Assembly: GCA_002683735.1 (NCBI GenBank)
Contig: NYTZ01000132.1
Span: 1-6,451 of the forward strand
DNA: 6,451 bases
Source: Flavobacteriales bacterium
GTDB taxonomy: Bacteria > Bacteroidota > Bacteroidia > Flavobacteriales > UA16
Direction of reading: 5' to 3'
Numbering within the stretch: position 1 is the first letter of the stretch; every line of letters begins with the position of its first letter. The translations under genes were made by a program, and so were the position numbers. A model generated the notes under the pieces. That model did no database searches. It was not told the origin of the DNA and saw nothing but the letters and a program-made list of their open reading frames with translations. Below, piece after piece: positions 1 through 5,959 of this stretch.

Positions 1-640
1 CACCAGAGGCAAGCCACCGCCAGCGTGAAAGCATAGAGCGTCAGCTTCTAATATCCAGATATGCAAGAGTTGTCAGGCACACTACACATAGCTCTCAGGG
101 CACGTTAGTTAAATGGATAAGAGTTTGAGATGGTGACGAAGACGGCAGCATGGTCGACGACGATAGCAGCAGATGACACTACGCAGCACTGGCACACTCG
201 GAGTGTAAGGAGTATATCGGGTAGCGGGTTATGGCTAAGTTGTTGCTCACTTTCAGACCTTCCTGAGAGAATTACCGTGTCTGGTGCTTGACTACAGCCT
301 TATTGTCATCACGGTGCTCGCGTAGGTAAGCTACTTGGGTCGTAACCAGTGTCTAGTCGTAGCTACTGTTATTGCCTGAAGATTTGATTATCACCACACA
401 CAGTCTGCTGCTGACATTGGTTCTACTTGTCATCATCGTCACATGTCTGCGCGTGCTTTAGCCACATCAGTCATGTACCTGACGCGTTCAGTGGAATGCT
501 TTCTTGGGAAGAACCTCGTGGCGATCAGAAGGGGGGGCCTCGGAGAGTAGAGCACAGGAGTCGGCGGACCTGACGGGAGAGGCGTGATCACTAATTAGAA
601 GATGGAACACCGCGACAAGAGAAGATGCTAGTGGAAGTGT
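1..640. other. Intergenic stretch, no gene supported
   Basis: Stops are frequent in all frames and the sequence is richer in A+T than the rest of the window. The best open stretch on the + strand is a 53-codon ATG frame at 130-291. Its translation is rich in Ser and Thr, has no domain-like pattern and no conserved neighbour, so it is not called. I see no RNA gene, repeat or mobile element here. Confidence 0.6.
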
Positions 641-702
641 CTGATTGAGGTGTGTACAAATGCCAGTGTCTGTTGTGTGCTTGCTGTGCCCACGTGCGGC
701 AG

Positions 703-917
703 GTCCGCGAAACGGTAGCCAAAGTTGAGGGCAGACGCGTGCCTCCGTTTCTGGCCCCCAATTCCTGGACCTCGGGTCGTCTTTCAGGACCTCCAGTATT
801 GACTGGTGGTGTCGCGACCTTGTCCGGCAGGTCGCTGCCCAGCAAGCGGGCGCAGCGATGAGCCCAATTCCATGCACGAGTGTATCCTTTCACGAGACAC
901 TCTTGATTGATTCTTGA
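703..917 (+). pseudogene. Coding-like remnant or terminal exon, one frame break
   Basis: Not recognised. A protein-like frame starts after a candidate 3' splice site (pyrimidine-rich 670-690, AG at 701-702) and begins VRETVAKVEGRRVPPFLAP. Near the five-C run at 755-759 the coherent reading moves to the next frame, giving FLDLGSSFRTSSIDWWCRDL, later VRQVAAQQAGAAM, and a TGA stop at 915-917. One extra C in that run would join the two parts into a continuous tail of about 71 residues. Neither part has an ATG that would make it a stand-alone gene. A small stem-loop (AAGC-TAAT-GCTT, 918-929) directly follows the stop. The reading rests on amino-acid composition judged by eye, so a chance open frame cannot be excluded. 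Confidence 0.3.
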
Positions 918-1242
918 AAGCTAATGCTTGCTCAGGGTTGCGCACGAAGTCCAGGTGAGACAAGCTGCGTTGCCGACGAGCGGCCGCCTGCCAGGCCACG
1001 CAGGCGCGCACTCTTCACTCATCGCTGAAGTCCTGTCGGCCAGCCCGTCTGCGAGCGTCTCTGGTCCAGGCATCCAGGCATAGGCACGGGACGTCCTGGT
1101 GGTTCTCGCAATGAACGCAGCAATGAAATCGTGTGCAATTTGTAGTGTGCGCTGGTGTGCGTGCTTGAGCTGCCTGGGTTGCGCTGGGCCCTTGTCTCTT
1201 CGATTTGGGATCCGAGCGGTTCTTCTTGGGAAGCCGCGCGTC

Positions 1243-1256
1243 CGGCGTATGCGCCG
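1243..1256. repeat. Palindromic element copy 1
   Basis: CGGCG-TATG-CGCCG: perfect 5-bp arms with a 4-nt loop. With the next five bases it reads CGGCGTATGCGCCGTGCTG. That matches the copy at 4205 at 18 of 19 positions, so the two are related by more than palindrome symmetry. No coding-like segment ends beside this copy. Confidence 0.6.
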
Positions 1257-1403
1257 TGCTGCCGTCATGCCTAACTTGCTCATCTGCGTTGACTCTTGAA
1301 AGAACCACAAGGCGAGAGACGTGTGGCCGACGCGAGATACCTAATGCGGCCTCTGAGAGAGCCTGCATGGCATGAACGTGATTTTGGGACTACAGCGCCT
1401 GCT

Positions 1404-1417
1404 GCGCAGCTCTGCGC
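1404..1417. repeat. Short perfect hairpin
   Basis: GCGCAG-CT-CTGCGC: 6-bp perfect arms around a 2-nt loop. It is unrelated in sequence to the CGGCG family. It is one of several GC-rich hairpins in this window and has no evident function. Confidence 0.35.
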
Positions 1418-1513
1418 CATAGTCGGCCACCACACGTCAGCGAGTTGAACGCGCTGCACTTGTCGTCTCTACTCGACGCGAGGCCCTGACACCTGTTCGG
1501 TGAGCCTGCTCCA

Positions 1514-2098
1514 ATGATGAGAAGGACCGCCGCCAGCGTCTCAACGGATACTACCCCGAAACGGGAGCCACTCCGAGATGCAGCGCTGCTGGATGGAGGC
1601 TCCTGGGAGCCTCCGCCGTCCACGGTTCTGAGGAGCGTGCCTTGCCGTGACCAGGTGCGGCGTAAACGCCGTGCGGACGCGACAGTGTACTCACGAGTGT
1701 TGGCTGTGTTGGCGGCGTTAGCAGCCAAATCTGGCATGGGGCCGCTGGATGCTTGTCTGGGCCACTTTGGCCAGAGGCACGCGTCTCCATTGGCGGCGTC
1801 GTTGTGGCCGCGCGCACACTCGTCTTCTAGCATGTGCGCCTGTGGGTGCGACCGTTGCCAGTTGGTGCATGTGCATTCATTGGGGCTCGTCCTCGGCAGT
1901 TCGCGTGGCCACTCTGTTTGCCTCACGGTGGTTCCACCGCTCTGCCTGCATTCTTCGCCTTGGACGTCACAGAAGATACCTCCATTGCCTTGGACCTGCG
2001 TTCAGCTCGGCGTGCGGTCGGTGGCCGGAGGCCTTCTCACTCGCCTCCTCCAGAGCAGGTCGCAGTATGCCATAGAATATCGGAGGGCAGCGGGGTAG
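1514..2098 (+). CDS. Doubtful 194-codon open frame
   Basis: Not recognised. It is open from an ATG at 1514 to a TAG at 2096-2098. The first third (for example VYSRVLAVLAALAAK) and the last 24 residues (GLLTRLLQSRSQYAIEYRRA) look protein-like. The middle, about residues 95-165, is Cys-, Ser- and Pro-rich with no structure-like pattern. Around 1927-2025 a different frame has the better codon pattern. The frame also spans a 9-bp hairpin (1595-1614) and a palindromic repeat (1658-1671), which argues against simple coding. Most likely only the 3' end belongs to a gene, as the part just upstream of the GGGG break at 2092-2095. The rest may be an intron, a relic or chance. Confidence 0.18.
   Translation: MMRRTAASVSTDTTPKREPLRDAALLDGGSWEPPPSTVLRSVPCRDQVRRKRRADATVYSRVLAVLAALAAKSGMGPLDACLGHFGQRHASPLAASLWPRAHSSSSMCACGCDRCQLVHVHSLGLVLGSSRGHSVCLTVVPPLCLHSSPWTSQKIPPLPWTCVQLGVRSVAGGLLTRLLQSRSQYAIEYRRAAG
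1595..1614. repeat. 9-bp perfect hairpin
   Basis: GGAGGCTCC-TG-GGAGCCTCC: nine perfect base pairs with a 2-nt loop, the longest uninterrupted stem in the window. Transcribed RNA would fold strongly here. No other copy of this sequence is seen in the window. Confidence 0.5.
1658..1671. repeat. Palindromic element copy 2
   Basis: CGGCGT-AA-ACGCCG: 6-bp perfect arms and a 2-nt loop. It shares the CGGCGTA...CGCCG frame with the copies at 1243, 4205 and 6254 and differs only at the centre. It is preceded by TG and followed by TGCGG. Confidence 0.55.
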
Positions 2099-2222
2099 GA
2101 CATGGCACCAGCTCGGCATAGCAAGGCTACAGAAACCTTTCCTGCTCGAGCGAGGTCTTGCGTCTATCTACAACCTGGCGAACTCCGCGCTCCCCCCTCT
2201 GGCCCTGCCGTGCATTGCAGCA

Positions 2223-2633
2223 ATGGCCAAGTCGTGGCTGGACCTCCCTGCTTTGTTCTGGGCAACGGAATGGGACGGCGAGAAGTGGGTGTCATTACCG
2301 AGCGAGGAAGAACAACTCTTAGAGGTCTACAAGATAGAGACGAGGAGTAATCTCCACGACTTGTCGGCGACCGTGGGAAAGCTCATGCGACAGCACCTCA
2401 GAGACGAACAGGCGGCGTGGACAAGAAACGCAGACCACGAGCTGTCTGTTATGCGGCGTCAAATGAGCGTCGAGGCGTGGCAAAAACCGTCCTACTTCGA
2501 AGCCCTCTCCTGGCGCAGCGGTCAGGTATTGATGAAGACGAGGGCGTGCTTGCAGGCTGTCCTGCAGGAGCGATGGCAGGAGCAGCAGCTCGAGATGGAG
2601 GAGTACGGCCCGCCGTGCGCGCAGGAGCCCTGA
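2223..2633 (+). CDS. Intact 136-aa frame, unknown protein
   Basis: Conservative reading of the core of the broken gene. It has an ATG with a favourable eukaryotic context (G at -3, G at +4) and a TGA at 2631-2633. The protein is soluble, mostly helical and rich in Trp, Glu and Gln. Residues 7-24 hold several Trp (LPALFWATEWDGEKWVSLP), and the C-terminal part (LQERWQEQQLEMEEYG) looks like an amphipathic or coiled-coil helix. No family is recognised. An AG at 2219-2220 after a C/T-rich run (2190-2210) could be a cis- or trans-splice acceptor just before the ATG. Alternatively, the same frame stays open upstream to 2076 with protein-like sequence (LLERGLASIYNLANSALPP), so this ATG may be an internal Met. 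The stop may be premature, because the next frame continues in a coding-like way. Confidence 0.5.
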   Translation: MAKSWLDLPALFWATEWDGEKWVSLPSEEEQLLEVYKIETRSNLHDLSATVGKLMRQHLRDEQAAWTRNADHELSVMRRQMSVEAWQKPSYFEALSWRSGQVLMKTRACLQAVLQERWQEQQLEMEEYGPPCAQEP

Positions 2634-2720
2634 GCGGGCAGCGGACATCGACGGACAGGCAGACGCACGATTTGAACTCGTCTCGGAGCTAATTCGGAAT
2701 TTGTGATTGCGACGAAACAG

Positions 2721-2985
2721 GTACTGGACTGCTGACGTTGACTCGCTTAGCCACCAATGTTGAAATTGAGGGTATCAAAGCGTCACAATGTCGCATCACC
2801 AGCACGAGCATGTCTTGGTGACTCACGAGAGCAGACACGTTGCCAAACCTGTGCGATAACGACGGCGAGCATTGCCTACAGCATGAGTCTCCTACTCCAC
2901 GCGCATCCTAGGTACAGACTCTCGAGTCCCTTTTCCACTCCGCGTTCCAGACGTTGTGCTGTGTACTTTTCCTCATCGTTTCCAG
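2721..2985 (+). other. Predicted GT-AG spliceosomal intron
   Basis: The donor is AAACAG|GTACTG. The acceptor follows a strong pyrimidine run (2967-2983, CTTTTCCTCATCGTTTCC) ending CAG|GC. The intron is 265 nt with stops in the flanking frame. Joining the flanks gives ...FVIATKQ|AGVHNTEGIGK... in phase 0. A nearby AG at 2988-2989 is an alternative acceptor that would not keep phase. GT-AG introns are one of the classes used in dinoflagellates, alongside GC-AG and GA-AG. Confidence 0.45.
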
Positions 2986-3145
2986 GCAGGCGTTCACAAT
3001 ACTGAAGGCATCGGAAAGTCTGCAGTTGTCTACTTTGGGGCGCAGGAATTGCATGTTGAAGCGATGTTCCTGACGCGTCGCGGGAAACCAGACTACATGG
3101 GCAGACGCCACGAGGAATTAGAATTGTTTCGTCGGGTGGTCTAGA

Positions 3146-3161
3146 ACGGTGTATACACCGT
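3146..3161. repeat. Stop-proximal perfect palindrome, copy 3
   Basis: ACGGTGTATACACCGT is a perfect 16-nt palindrome beginning one base after the TAG at 3142-3144. It aligns with the element next to the minus-strand stop at 6269 (ACGGCGAATACGCCG), sharing ACGG-G-ATAC-CCG. The two-site match in sequence and in position relative to a stop suggests a 3'-UTR element, for example an RNA hairpin for 3'-end formation or stability. That role is inferred. Confidence 0.5.
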
Positions 3162-3595
3162 GGGTCAGAAAGCTCACCTCAAGCCGTAGAATCACAGCGC
3201 AGGAAAGGCACGACACAAGTCAGGCTGGTTTGGAGAGACGTCTTTGTCGCAAGTGTTTGTGTGTGTCGGCCGCCGCCCCGCAACCATAGACAGTGGCTCT
3301 GTCAATTCCGCAGTCCACCGTGCACGGGGTGCCACTCCTTCCCCGCCTGTACTTCCGTTCGCACGGCAGGCCTCCGTGCGCCGCGCACGGTGCACGATTT
3401 GCACGCGATATGTCACGAAGAGCCATTCTGCAAATACACGATATGTGTGCTATTGCCGCTTCGCAGACTCTGCTGTGAACTGCTAATAGAGGAGTAGCGA
3501 GAGAGGCGTGTCCTTGCCCCAGCTCGTGAGTGCTAGCCTTCCGTTGTGTCTCAGGGCTACCCCAGCGCAGACGAGACGGACAGGTCGATCTACTT

Positions 3596-3612
3596 TCAGG
3601 CGGGACGCCTGA
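3596..3612. repeat. 7-bp perfect hairpin
   Basis: TCAGGCG-GGA-CGCCTGA, perfect arms and a 3-nt loop. It is the same size class as the other stem-loops in the window but has its own sequence. Confidence 0.4.
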
Positions 3613-3740
3613 GATGTCCACGTTTACATCGGCCCCTCCGTGCATGCATGTCCGTGTGCGCGCAGTGTTTGCCACGTGTGGCGCGCACTCTTCATGTGTC
3701 AGCGCGGCGCACGGGAGTATGATCTTCACACGGACCCAAG

Positions 3741-3803
3741 GAGATCAGCAAGGACCTGTCAAAGACGTTTCACAAACGCACCCGTCGGGTGCGCCGAAGC
3801 TAG
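3741..3803 (+). pseudogene. Short fragment, TBC-like motif (weak)
   Basis: After a possible acceptor (CCCAAG, AG at 3739-3740) this frame reads EISKDLSKTFHKRTRRVRRS and stops at a TAG (3801-3803). The pattern I-x-x-D-L-x-x-T-F resembles the early motif of Rab-GAP TBC domains, usually written I-x-x-D-[LIV]-x-R-T-F-P. Here R is K and the P is missing. Only 20 residues are present and no other TBC motif follows. The match may be chance. A 7-bp hairpin (3777-3793) lies inside the fragment. Confidence 0.15.
3777..3793. repeat. 7-bp perfect hairpin
   Basis: CGCACCC-GTC-GGGTGCG, perfect arms and a 3-nt loop. It lies shortly before an AGCTAGTAGCTAGC run (3798-3811) that contains a further small inverted repeat. 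Confidence 0.4.
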
Positions 3804-3954
3804 TAGCTAGCATCATGTGGCACACGTCATCGCGGATGCTGCGTGCGTTTGCCGTGCGCACAGTGAGACTTCACCGTGGCATGCAGTAGTGGCCACGAGC
3901 CATCAGCATGACTGTGGATACATCGGATGTGATTGGGTGCCGTGTGTCCTGCAG

Positions 3955-4181
3955 TGTGTACGCATGAAGCCGCACGACGTGTCTGCGGTATGCCATGCGG
4001 ACACACGCTCCTACACTCCCAACGTGGCAACGAATGTGACCGAAAAGTGCAAGCCGTAGCGCACGTCATCGACGCGGTGACAATAGCGACTTCAGCGAGC
4101 GCTGTAAGTGGATACCTCGATCAGTGCATCGACGTGGACGCTGAGACTCTGATCGAAGATACCGTGAGAAGCGTAGAATAG
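3955..4181 (+). pseudogene. Coding-like 3' exon with one homopolymer break
   Basis: Not recognised. After a candidate acceptor (TGTCCTGCAG, AG at 3953-3954) one frame reads MKPHDVSAVCHADTRSYTPN and VATNVTEK (ATG at 3964). It would stop at 4057-4059. The neighbouring frame, however, continues KVQAVAHVIDAVTIATSASA, VSGYLDQCIDVDAETLIEDT and VRSVE to a TAG at 4179-4181. One extra A in AAAA (4043-4046) joins both into a tail of about 75 residues. The final 45 codons are rich in G-starting codons and in Val, Ala, Asp and Glu, which is the best coding signal between 3145 and 4254. The stop lies 73 nt before the ATG of the zinc-finger gene and 23 nt before a palindromic element. It could be a real last exon, a relic, or an upstream part of a longer gene. 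Confidence 0.4.
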
Positions 4182-4204
4182 AGAAGAGACATGACGAGTG
4201 TCCT

Positions 4205-4218
4205 CGGCGTATTCGCCG
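4205..4218. repeat. Palindromic element copy 4
   Basis: CGGCG-TATT-CGCCG followed by TGCTG. It is identical in its 14-nt core to the copy at 6254 and matches the 1243 copy over 19 nt with one change. It lies between the coding-like stop at 4181 and the ATG at 4255, so it may sit in the 3' UTR of the first or the 5' leader of the second. Confidence 0.6.
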
Positions 4219-4254
4219 TGCTGGGCTAGCCGCCGCGGCAGCCGACAGGACGTG

Positions 4255-5901
4255 ATGACGTACCAGCGGCCCGCGTTGACCGATGCCCCTGCAGTCCTCA
4301 ACTGGAAATGGAGGTTTCCAGACAACATGAGGTGCAAGTGCAAGATCGCCGTGCCTGGAGAGATGGACCGCGACAAACCCGAGTGGGAAGGAGCACGGTG
4401 GACTCCAAGATGGCAGCTGGTCTTCAACAGGTGTCGCTACCATTGTCGACGCAATGGTTGCCGACATGGCGACCGTTGCAAGTTCTGCCACCTGCACGCG
4501 TTTCGCCGTGGAGAACCCGACTACTCGCAGGTGGTGGAAGACCCACGCACGGGGCGAGTCCACAAGTTGCAGAAGAGGGAGCGACGGCAGCAGCAGGAAA
4601 ATCGGACGGTGCTGGAACGCATTGGTCAGTTTGCTTGGCGGCAGATGGCGAAGTCGGCGGAAGAAGACCACGACCACTACGTGAACTTCGGCTACCCTGT
4701 CGACGGGGTGCATGCGGCCGTCTGGTGCATTCACCGCTTGTTGCCGGATGCGAGGAAGACACAGGAGCGCGTTGCCTTCGTGCTCTCGCAACGAAGAGGG
4801 AAGCCCTGGCCTACAGCCGCTGTCGGCCTGTGGCTCGGCGTGGACAAGTTCTCGAGGACGCCAGGGCACTACCCCCACGGAGATGCCCACGGAGTGCACA
4901 CGTTGATGAAGGGCCTGGCCACGCGGTTGCCACAGCTCATGTCCGACAGCGTGGGGGCCACCCACTTTTGGATCTTCGAGGCGGACGCGTGGCCATCAGA
5001 TGTCGTGGGCAGCATGGTCGACCAGCTCATTGCCACGACGAAGGAGCACGACTTCCTACAGCTCGGCTTCTTCACCAATGAGAGGCCGAATCATTACGGG
5101 AGGTACCATTGGGAATGGTACACGCACGAGGAAGCGCGAACCGAAGGCTTGACTGGAGGCAAATACAGTAACACGTGGGGTGCGTCGTACAAGATCCCTG
5201 ACTTTTGGCCGTGGACGTTCAAGGGTAACGCGCAGGGCGGTCTGTGCCCCGCTTTTGGGTGTCAGTGGTTTGCGCTTGAGAAGCAGTTCGCGATCCAGAT
5301 TTGGGTGCCACGGCTGCTGCGAGCGCGGCGACCATACGGCCTCGACATGTTCTTCCTCTCGGAGCAGTGCCTGTCGGATGAGGAAAACAAGTTCCTCAGC
5401 TGGAGCTTGGCAGGGCAATGGCCTGGACCGTCGGACAGCTTCGGAGGCATCAACCTCCGCGCAGGGCAAGTCGAGGAGCCGCCTATGGACCCGAAGCGGA
5501 TCCATGTGCGCAGCTACGCGGAGAGGGAGCTCCAAGGCAAGCGGCGAGAGATGTGGCTGGAGCACCTGAAGTACCATAAGCAGCGCGCCGAGTGGGAGAA
5601 GAACCCGTCCTACCGCCGCTGGCTCTCGACCGGCGACTCTTCAGAGGAAGACGAAGAGCCCGGCCACCGCAACTGGACAGACGGAGAGACAAGGGAGCGA
5701 GCGGCATCATCGTCGTGGCAAGGGCGAGACCGCCAGAGGAGTCGCACGCCGCCTGGAAGACGGGCAGCCGCGTCCAGCGTGGCTCCGCCGTGGCGGCAGA
5801 AGCTCCCACCGTGGGCATTCCACCGTGGCAAACCGAGCCCACCGAATTGGCCACCGCCCCTCCATCTGCAGCTGGAGGACGAGCAGTCGGACGATTCCTG
5901 A
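4255..5901 (+). CDS. CCCH zinc-finger protein, possible glycosyltransferase-like domain
   Basis: Complete 548-residue frame, ATG 4255 to TGA 5899-5901, with no intron. The frame is open back to 4195 but has no earlier ATG; a second Met at residue 25 also precedes the finger. Residues 60-79 hold a canonical CCCH finger, C-x8-C-x5-C-x3-H (C60, C69, C75, H79), in the order CRYHCRRNGCRHGDRCKFCH. Such fingers usually bind RNA. A basic Gln-rich helix follows (102-123). Residues about 145-400 look like a folded domain. FWIFEADAWP (238-247, acidic E242 and D244), NTWGASYKI (306-314) and YGLDMFF (361-367) together recall GT-A glycosyltransferases such as GT25, which carry an acidic metal-binding motif after a hydrophobic strand. 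This is a motif-level guess. The C-terminus has a basic helical stretch (423-456), an acidic SSEEDEEP (462-469), an RS-type DRQRSRTPPGRR (492-503) and a Pro/Trp-rich end. Finger plus RS tail would fit a nuclear RNA-associated protein. The coding call is firm, the function uncertain. Confidence 0.85.
   Translation: MTYQRPALTDAPAVLNWKWRFPDNMRCKCKIAVPGEMDRDKPEWEGARWTPRWQLVFNRCRYHCRRNGCRHGDRCKFCHLHAFRRGEPDYSQVVEDPRTGRVHKLQKRERRQQQENRTVLERIGQFAWRQMAKSAEEDHDHYVNFGYPVDGVHAAVWCIHRLLPDARKTQERVAFVLSQRRGKPWPTAAVGLWLGVDKFSRTPGHYPHGDAHGVHTLMKGLATRLPQLMSDSVGATHFWIFEADAWPSDVVGSMVDQLIATTKEHDFLQLGFFTNERPNHYGRYHWEWYTHEEARTEGLTGGKYSNTWGASYKIPDFWPWTFKGNAQGGLCPAFGCQWFALEKQFAIQIWVPRLLRARRPYGLDMFFLSEQCLSDEENKFLSWSLAGQWPGPSDSFGGINLRAGQVEEPPMDPKRIHVRSYAERELQGKRREMWLEHLKYHKQRAEWEKNPSYRRWLSTGDSSEEDEEPGHRNWTDGETRERAASSSWQGRDRQRSRTPPGRRAAASSVAPPWRQKLPPWAFHRGKPSPPNWPPPLHLQLEDEQSDDS
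4432..4491 (+). other. CCCH zinc-finger motif within the 4255 gene
   Basis: Codons for C60 to H79 of the 548-residue protein, with spacing C-x8-C-x5-C-x3-H as in the Tis11/TTP class. Extra Cys at 64 and 78 give the ending C-x2-C-H. The DNA also contains a 7-bp inverted repeat, ACCATTG-TCGACG-CAATGGT (4439-4458), overlapping the finger. Confidence 0.85.
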
Positions 5902-5933
5902 CTTGTCTGTGGATGAGCCAAATCGGGCACTTG

Positions 5934-5949
5934 GAGGCCTTTTGGCCTC
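5934..5949. terminator. Hairpin 3' of the zinc-finger gene
   Basis: GAGGCC-TTTT-GGCCTC: 6-bp perfect stem with a T4 loop, 32 nt after the TGA at 5901. It may be a 3'-UTR structural element. A bacterial-type terminator is not implied, since no T run follows the stem. The role is inferred only from position. Confidence 0.3.
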
Positions 5950-5959
5950 TGTTATCACC

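Larger units (their letters stand above)
918..1512. other. Region without a convincing gene
   Basis: Overlapping open frames occur on both strands (minus 921-1310 and 1015-1368, plus 1099-1299). Their translations are mutually contradictory, rich in Arg, Cys, Thr and Pro, and have no recognisable motif. This is what GC-rich non-coding DNA with few TA-containing stops looks like. The stretch holds a tandem 8-mer (CCAGGCAT twice, 1066-1081), a palindromic repeat copy at 1243-1256 and a perfect 6-bp hairpin at 1404-1417. Confidence 0.5.
1927..3144 (+). pseudogene. Frame-broken two-exon gene or relic, unknown protein
   Basis: Not recognised. The protein-like reading changes frame at short homopolymers: CC 2025-2026 (one base too many), GGGG 2092-2095 (one too many), CCC 2628-2630 (one too many) and TTT 2700-2702 (one too few). 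With these corrected it runs through TALPAFFALDVTEDTSIALD, GLLTRLLQSRSQYAIEYRRA, RTWHQLGIARLQKPFLLERG, the intact 2223-2633 frame, ERAADIDGQADARFELVSEL and IRNFVIATKQ. It then passes a GT-AG intron (2721-2985) into a last exon: AGVHNTEGIGKSAVVYFG, AQELHVEAMFLTRRGKPD, YMGRRHEELELFRRVV and a TAG at 3142-3144. The exon-exon join needs no phase correction. The 5' end is not defined. The breaks suggest a decaying gene, since the 1.65 kb frame at 4255-5901 is uninterrupted, but base-calling indels would look the same. Frames 3' of 2097 are better supported than those 5' of it. Confidence 0.45.
3145..3954. other. Mostly non-coding, two weak coding-like scraps
   Basis: No complete gene is supported. 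On the minus strand, 3220-3729 is open, but its translation is Arg-, Cys- and Thr-rich and unconvincing. Two short + strand tails read more like protein: 3390-3497 (VHDLHAICHEEPFCKYTICV, then LLPLRRLCCELLIEE, stop TAG) and 3741-3803. Hairpins occur at 3596-3612 (TCAGGCG-GGA-CGCCTGA), 3671-3682 (GCCAC-GT-GTGGC) and 3777-3793 (CGCACCC-GTC-GGGTGCG). Confidence 0.5.

Noticed and set aside
97..170. tRNA or tRNA-derived SINE, because 109-119 fits a pol III A-box (TAGTTAAATGG)
   Set aside because: The candidate B-box near 151 lacks the GGTTC core and no T-arm, anticodon arm or acceptor stem pairs properly.
1390..1926. 178-codon minus-strand frame
   Set aside because: No motif, mixed composition, and overlap with an equally doubtful + strand frame. 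GC-rich DNA gives such open frames by chance.
3178..3189. CTCAAGCCGTAG, and CAAGCCGTAGC at 4050-4060, as relict spliced-leader junctions marking retroposed genes
   Set aside because: The dinoflagellate leader ends GGCTCAAG and begins CCGTAGCC, so the strings fit a head-to-tail junction. But the known relicts normally keep CCATTTTGGCTCAAG, and no ATTTTGG part is present at either site. The 4050 site also lies inside a coding-like stretch. Probably chance.
3220..3729. 169-codon minus-strand frame
   Set aside because: Composition is dominated by Arg, Cys, Thr and Ala with no domain pattern. It overlaps regions where + strand tails look more protein-like.
4198..4254. Earlier start of the zinc-finger gene at GTG 4198
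   Set aside because: GTG is not a normal start in a nuclear eukaryotic gene. The added 19 residues come from the palindromic repeat, and the first in-frame ATG is at 4255.
4066..4965. 299-codon open frame on the minus strand
   Set aside because: It lies opposite the zinc-finger gene. Its His-, Arg-, Ser- and Leu-rich translation has no motif, while the + strand frame has a canonical CCCH finger and structured composition. Antisense shadow.
5056..5577. Minus-strand 173-codon frame and the longer one at 5483-6106
   Set aside because: Both overlap the 4255-5901 gene and its flank antisense. Their translations are Arg- and Pro-rich without recognisable domains.
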